Shown here: positions 63,985 to 64,000 of the stretch, one piece after another | Numbering within the stretch: position 1 is the first letter of the stretch | Layout of the letters: every line of letters starts with the position of its first letter | Assembly: GCA_934178555.1 (NCBI GenBank) | Contig: CAKPQL010000004.1 | Coordinates: 1 to 64,000, forward strand | DNA length: 64,000 nt | Source of the DNA: an uncultured Clostridia bacterium | GTDB taxonomy: Bacteria > Bacillota > Clostridia > TANB77 > CAG-508 | Direction of reading: 5' to 3' | The notes under the pieces: model-generated | Database searches by the model: none | What the model saw: the letters and a program-made list of their open reading frames with translations, nothing else | Told to the model about the DNA's origin: nothing | Made by a program: the position numbers and the translations under genes

Positions 63985-64000
63985 TCTGGTTGTTAATTTT

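Noticed and set aside
1..64000. CRISPR arrays, tRNA genes, insertion sequences
   Set aside because: No regular spaced direct repeats, no cloverleaf with TTC-x-A-x-TCC signature and no transposase were found by eye; the Rpn protein alone is not an insertion sequence.

Overview
The window is a low-GC stretch from a spore-forming member of the Clostridia (inference: probably an uncultured gut lineage). The basis is strong AGGAGG ribosome sites, T-box leaders, and many sporulation genes: ytvI, an SspH-type SASP, spoVM, spoVG under a sigma-H promoter, a SleB-type hydrolase and a PdaA-type deacetylase. Almost all genes lie on the minus strand. I found no rRNA, tRNA, CRISPR array, prophage or intact insertion sequence.

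Layout. 1-7.4 kb: ytvI, a CBS protein, a PxxP-tailed protein, murD, two tiny genes and uvrA. 7.5-11.7 kb: two secreted wall proteins (cadherin-like/SH3 and glucosaminidase/SH3/dockerin) and a Cys/Gly-rich peptide. 11.8-16.6 kb: a U32 peptidase, an RNHCP protein, a TGS-nucleoside kinase and SspH. 16.7-20.6 kb: pheST behind a T-box. 20.7-26.7 kb: an M19 dipeptidase, a surface protein, rpmB, spoVM with a small membrane protein, nth, a bactofilin-like protein and rpe. 26.8-30.6 kb: prkC-prpC-rlmN. 30.7-36.5 kb: a GT-C-like membrane protein, asd, lysC, truB, and DUF1292-ruvX-ireB. 36.5-43.2 kb: a degenerate GGDEF protein, a CpaE-like protein, a small membrane protein, then a cassette of Cthe_2159-type, DUF4956 and VTC proteins. 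43.4-47.1 kb: spoVG, murC, a SleB hydrolase and an Rpn nuclease. 47.3-53.2 kb: a long operon asp23-amaP-DUF2273-nusB-xseA-hyp-xseB-PAP2-fhs. 53.4-57.2 kb: priA-def-fmt. 57.3-60.0 kb: an envelope-stress set (PspA, GIDE, YIP1-like). 60.2-64 kb: aspS behind a T-box, a PdaA-like deacetylase and an unknown protein cut by the window edge.

Main discovery candidate. Six conserved genes (ytvI, uvrA, U32 peptidase, rlmN, asd, priA) are each broken in the same way. One extra C sits directly before a conserved glycine codon GGN, so the zero frame shows an in-frame CGG and then soon a stop. Skipping the C restores a full-length protein of normal family size: about 365, 941, 799, 340, 331 and 742 residues. 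By hand scan CGG occurs in phase only seven times in all the genes of the window. Six of those are these break points, while roughly ninety CGG trinucleotides occur out of phase inside genes. All six sites fit CGG-N-A. Two lie exactly inside the Walker A P-loop (uvrA, priA). The simplest biological reading is that CGG has no efficient cognate tRNA in this organism and acts as a +1 frameshift codon, or as a CGGN quadruplet read as glycine. A systematic sequencing artefact is the main rival and can be tested from raw reads, the tRNA complement and peptides across the junctions.

How the genes work together. PrkC, PrpC and the PrkC-substrate family protein IreB form a Ser/Thr phosphorylation circuit that senses the wall. 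MurC, MurD, LysC and Asd feed peptidoglycan precursor supply; the glucosaminidase, SleB and PdaA-type enzymes remodel wall or cortex. PheST, AspS, Fmt, Def, TruB, RlmN, NusB and L28 serve translation and RNA. UvrA, Nth, XseAB, RuvX and PriA serve DNA repair and restart.
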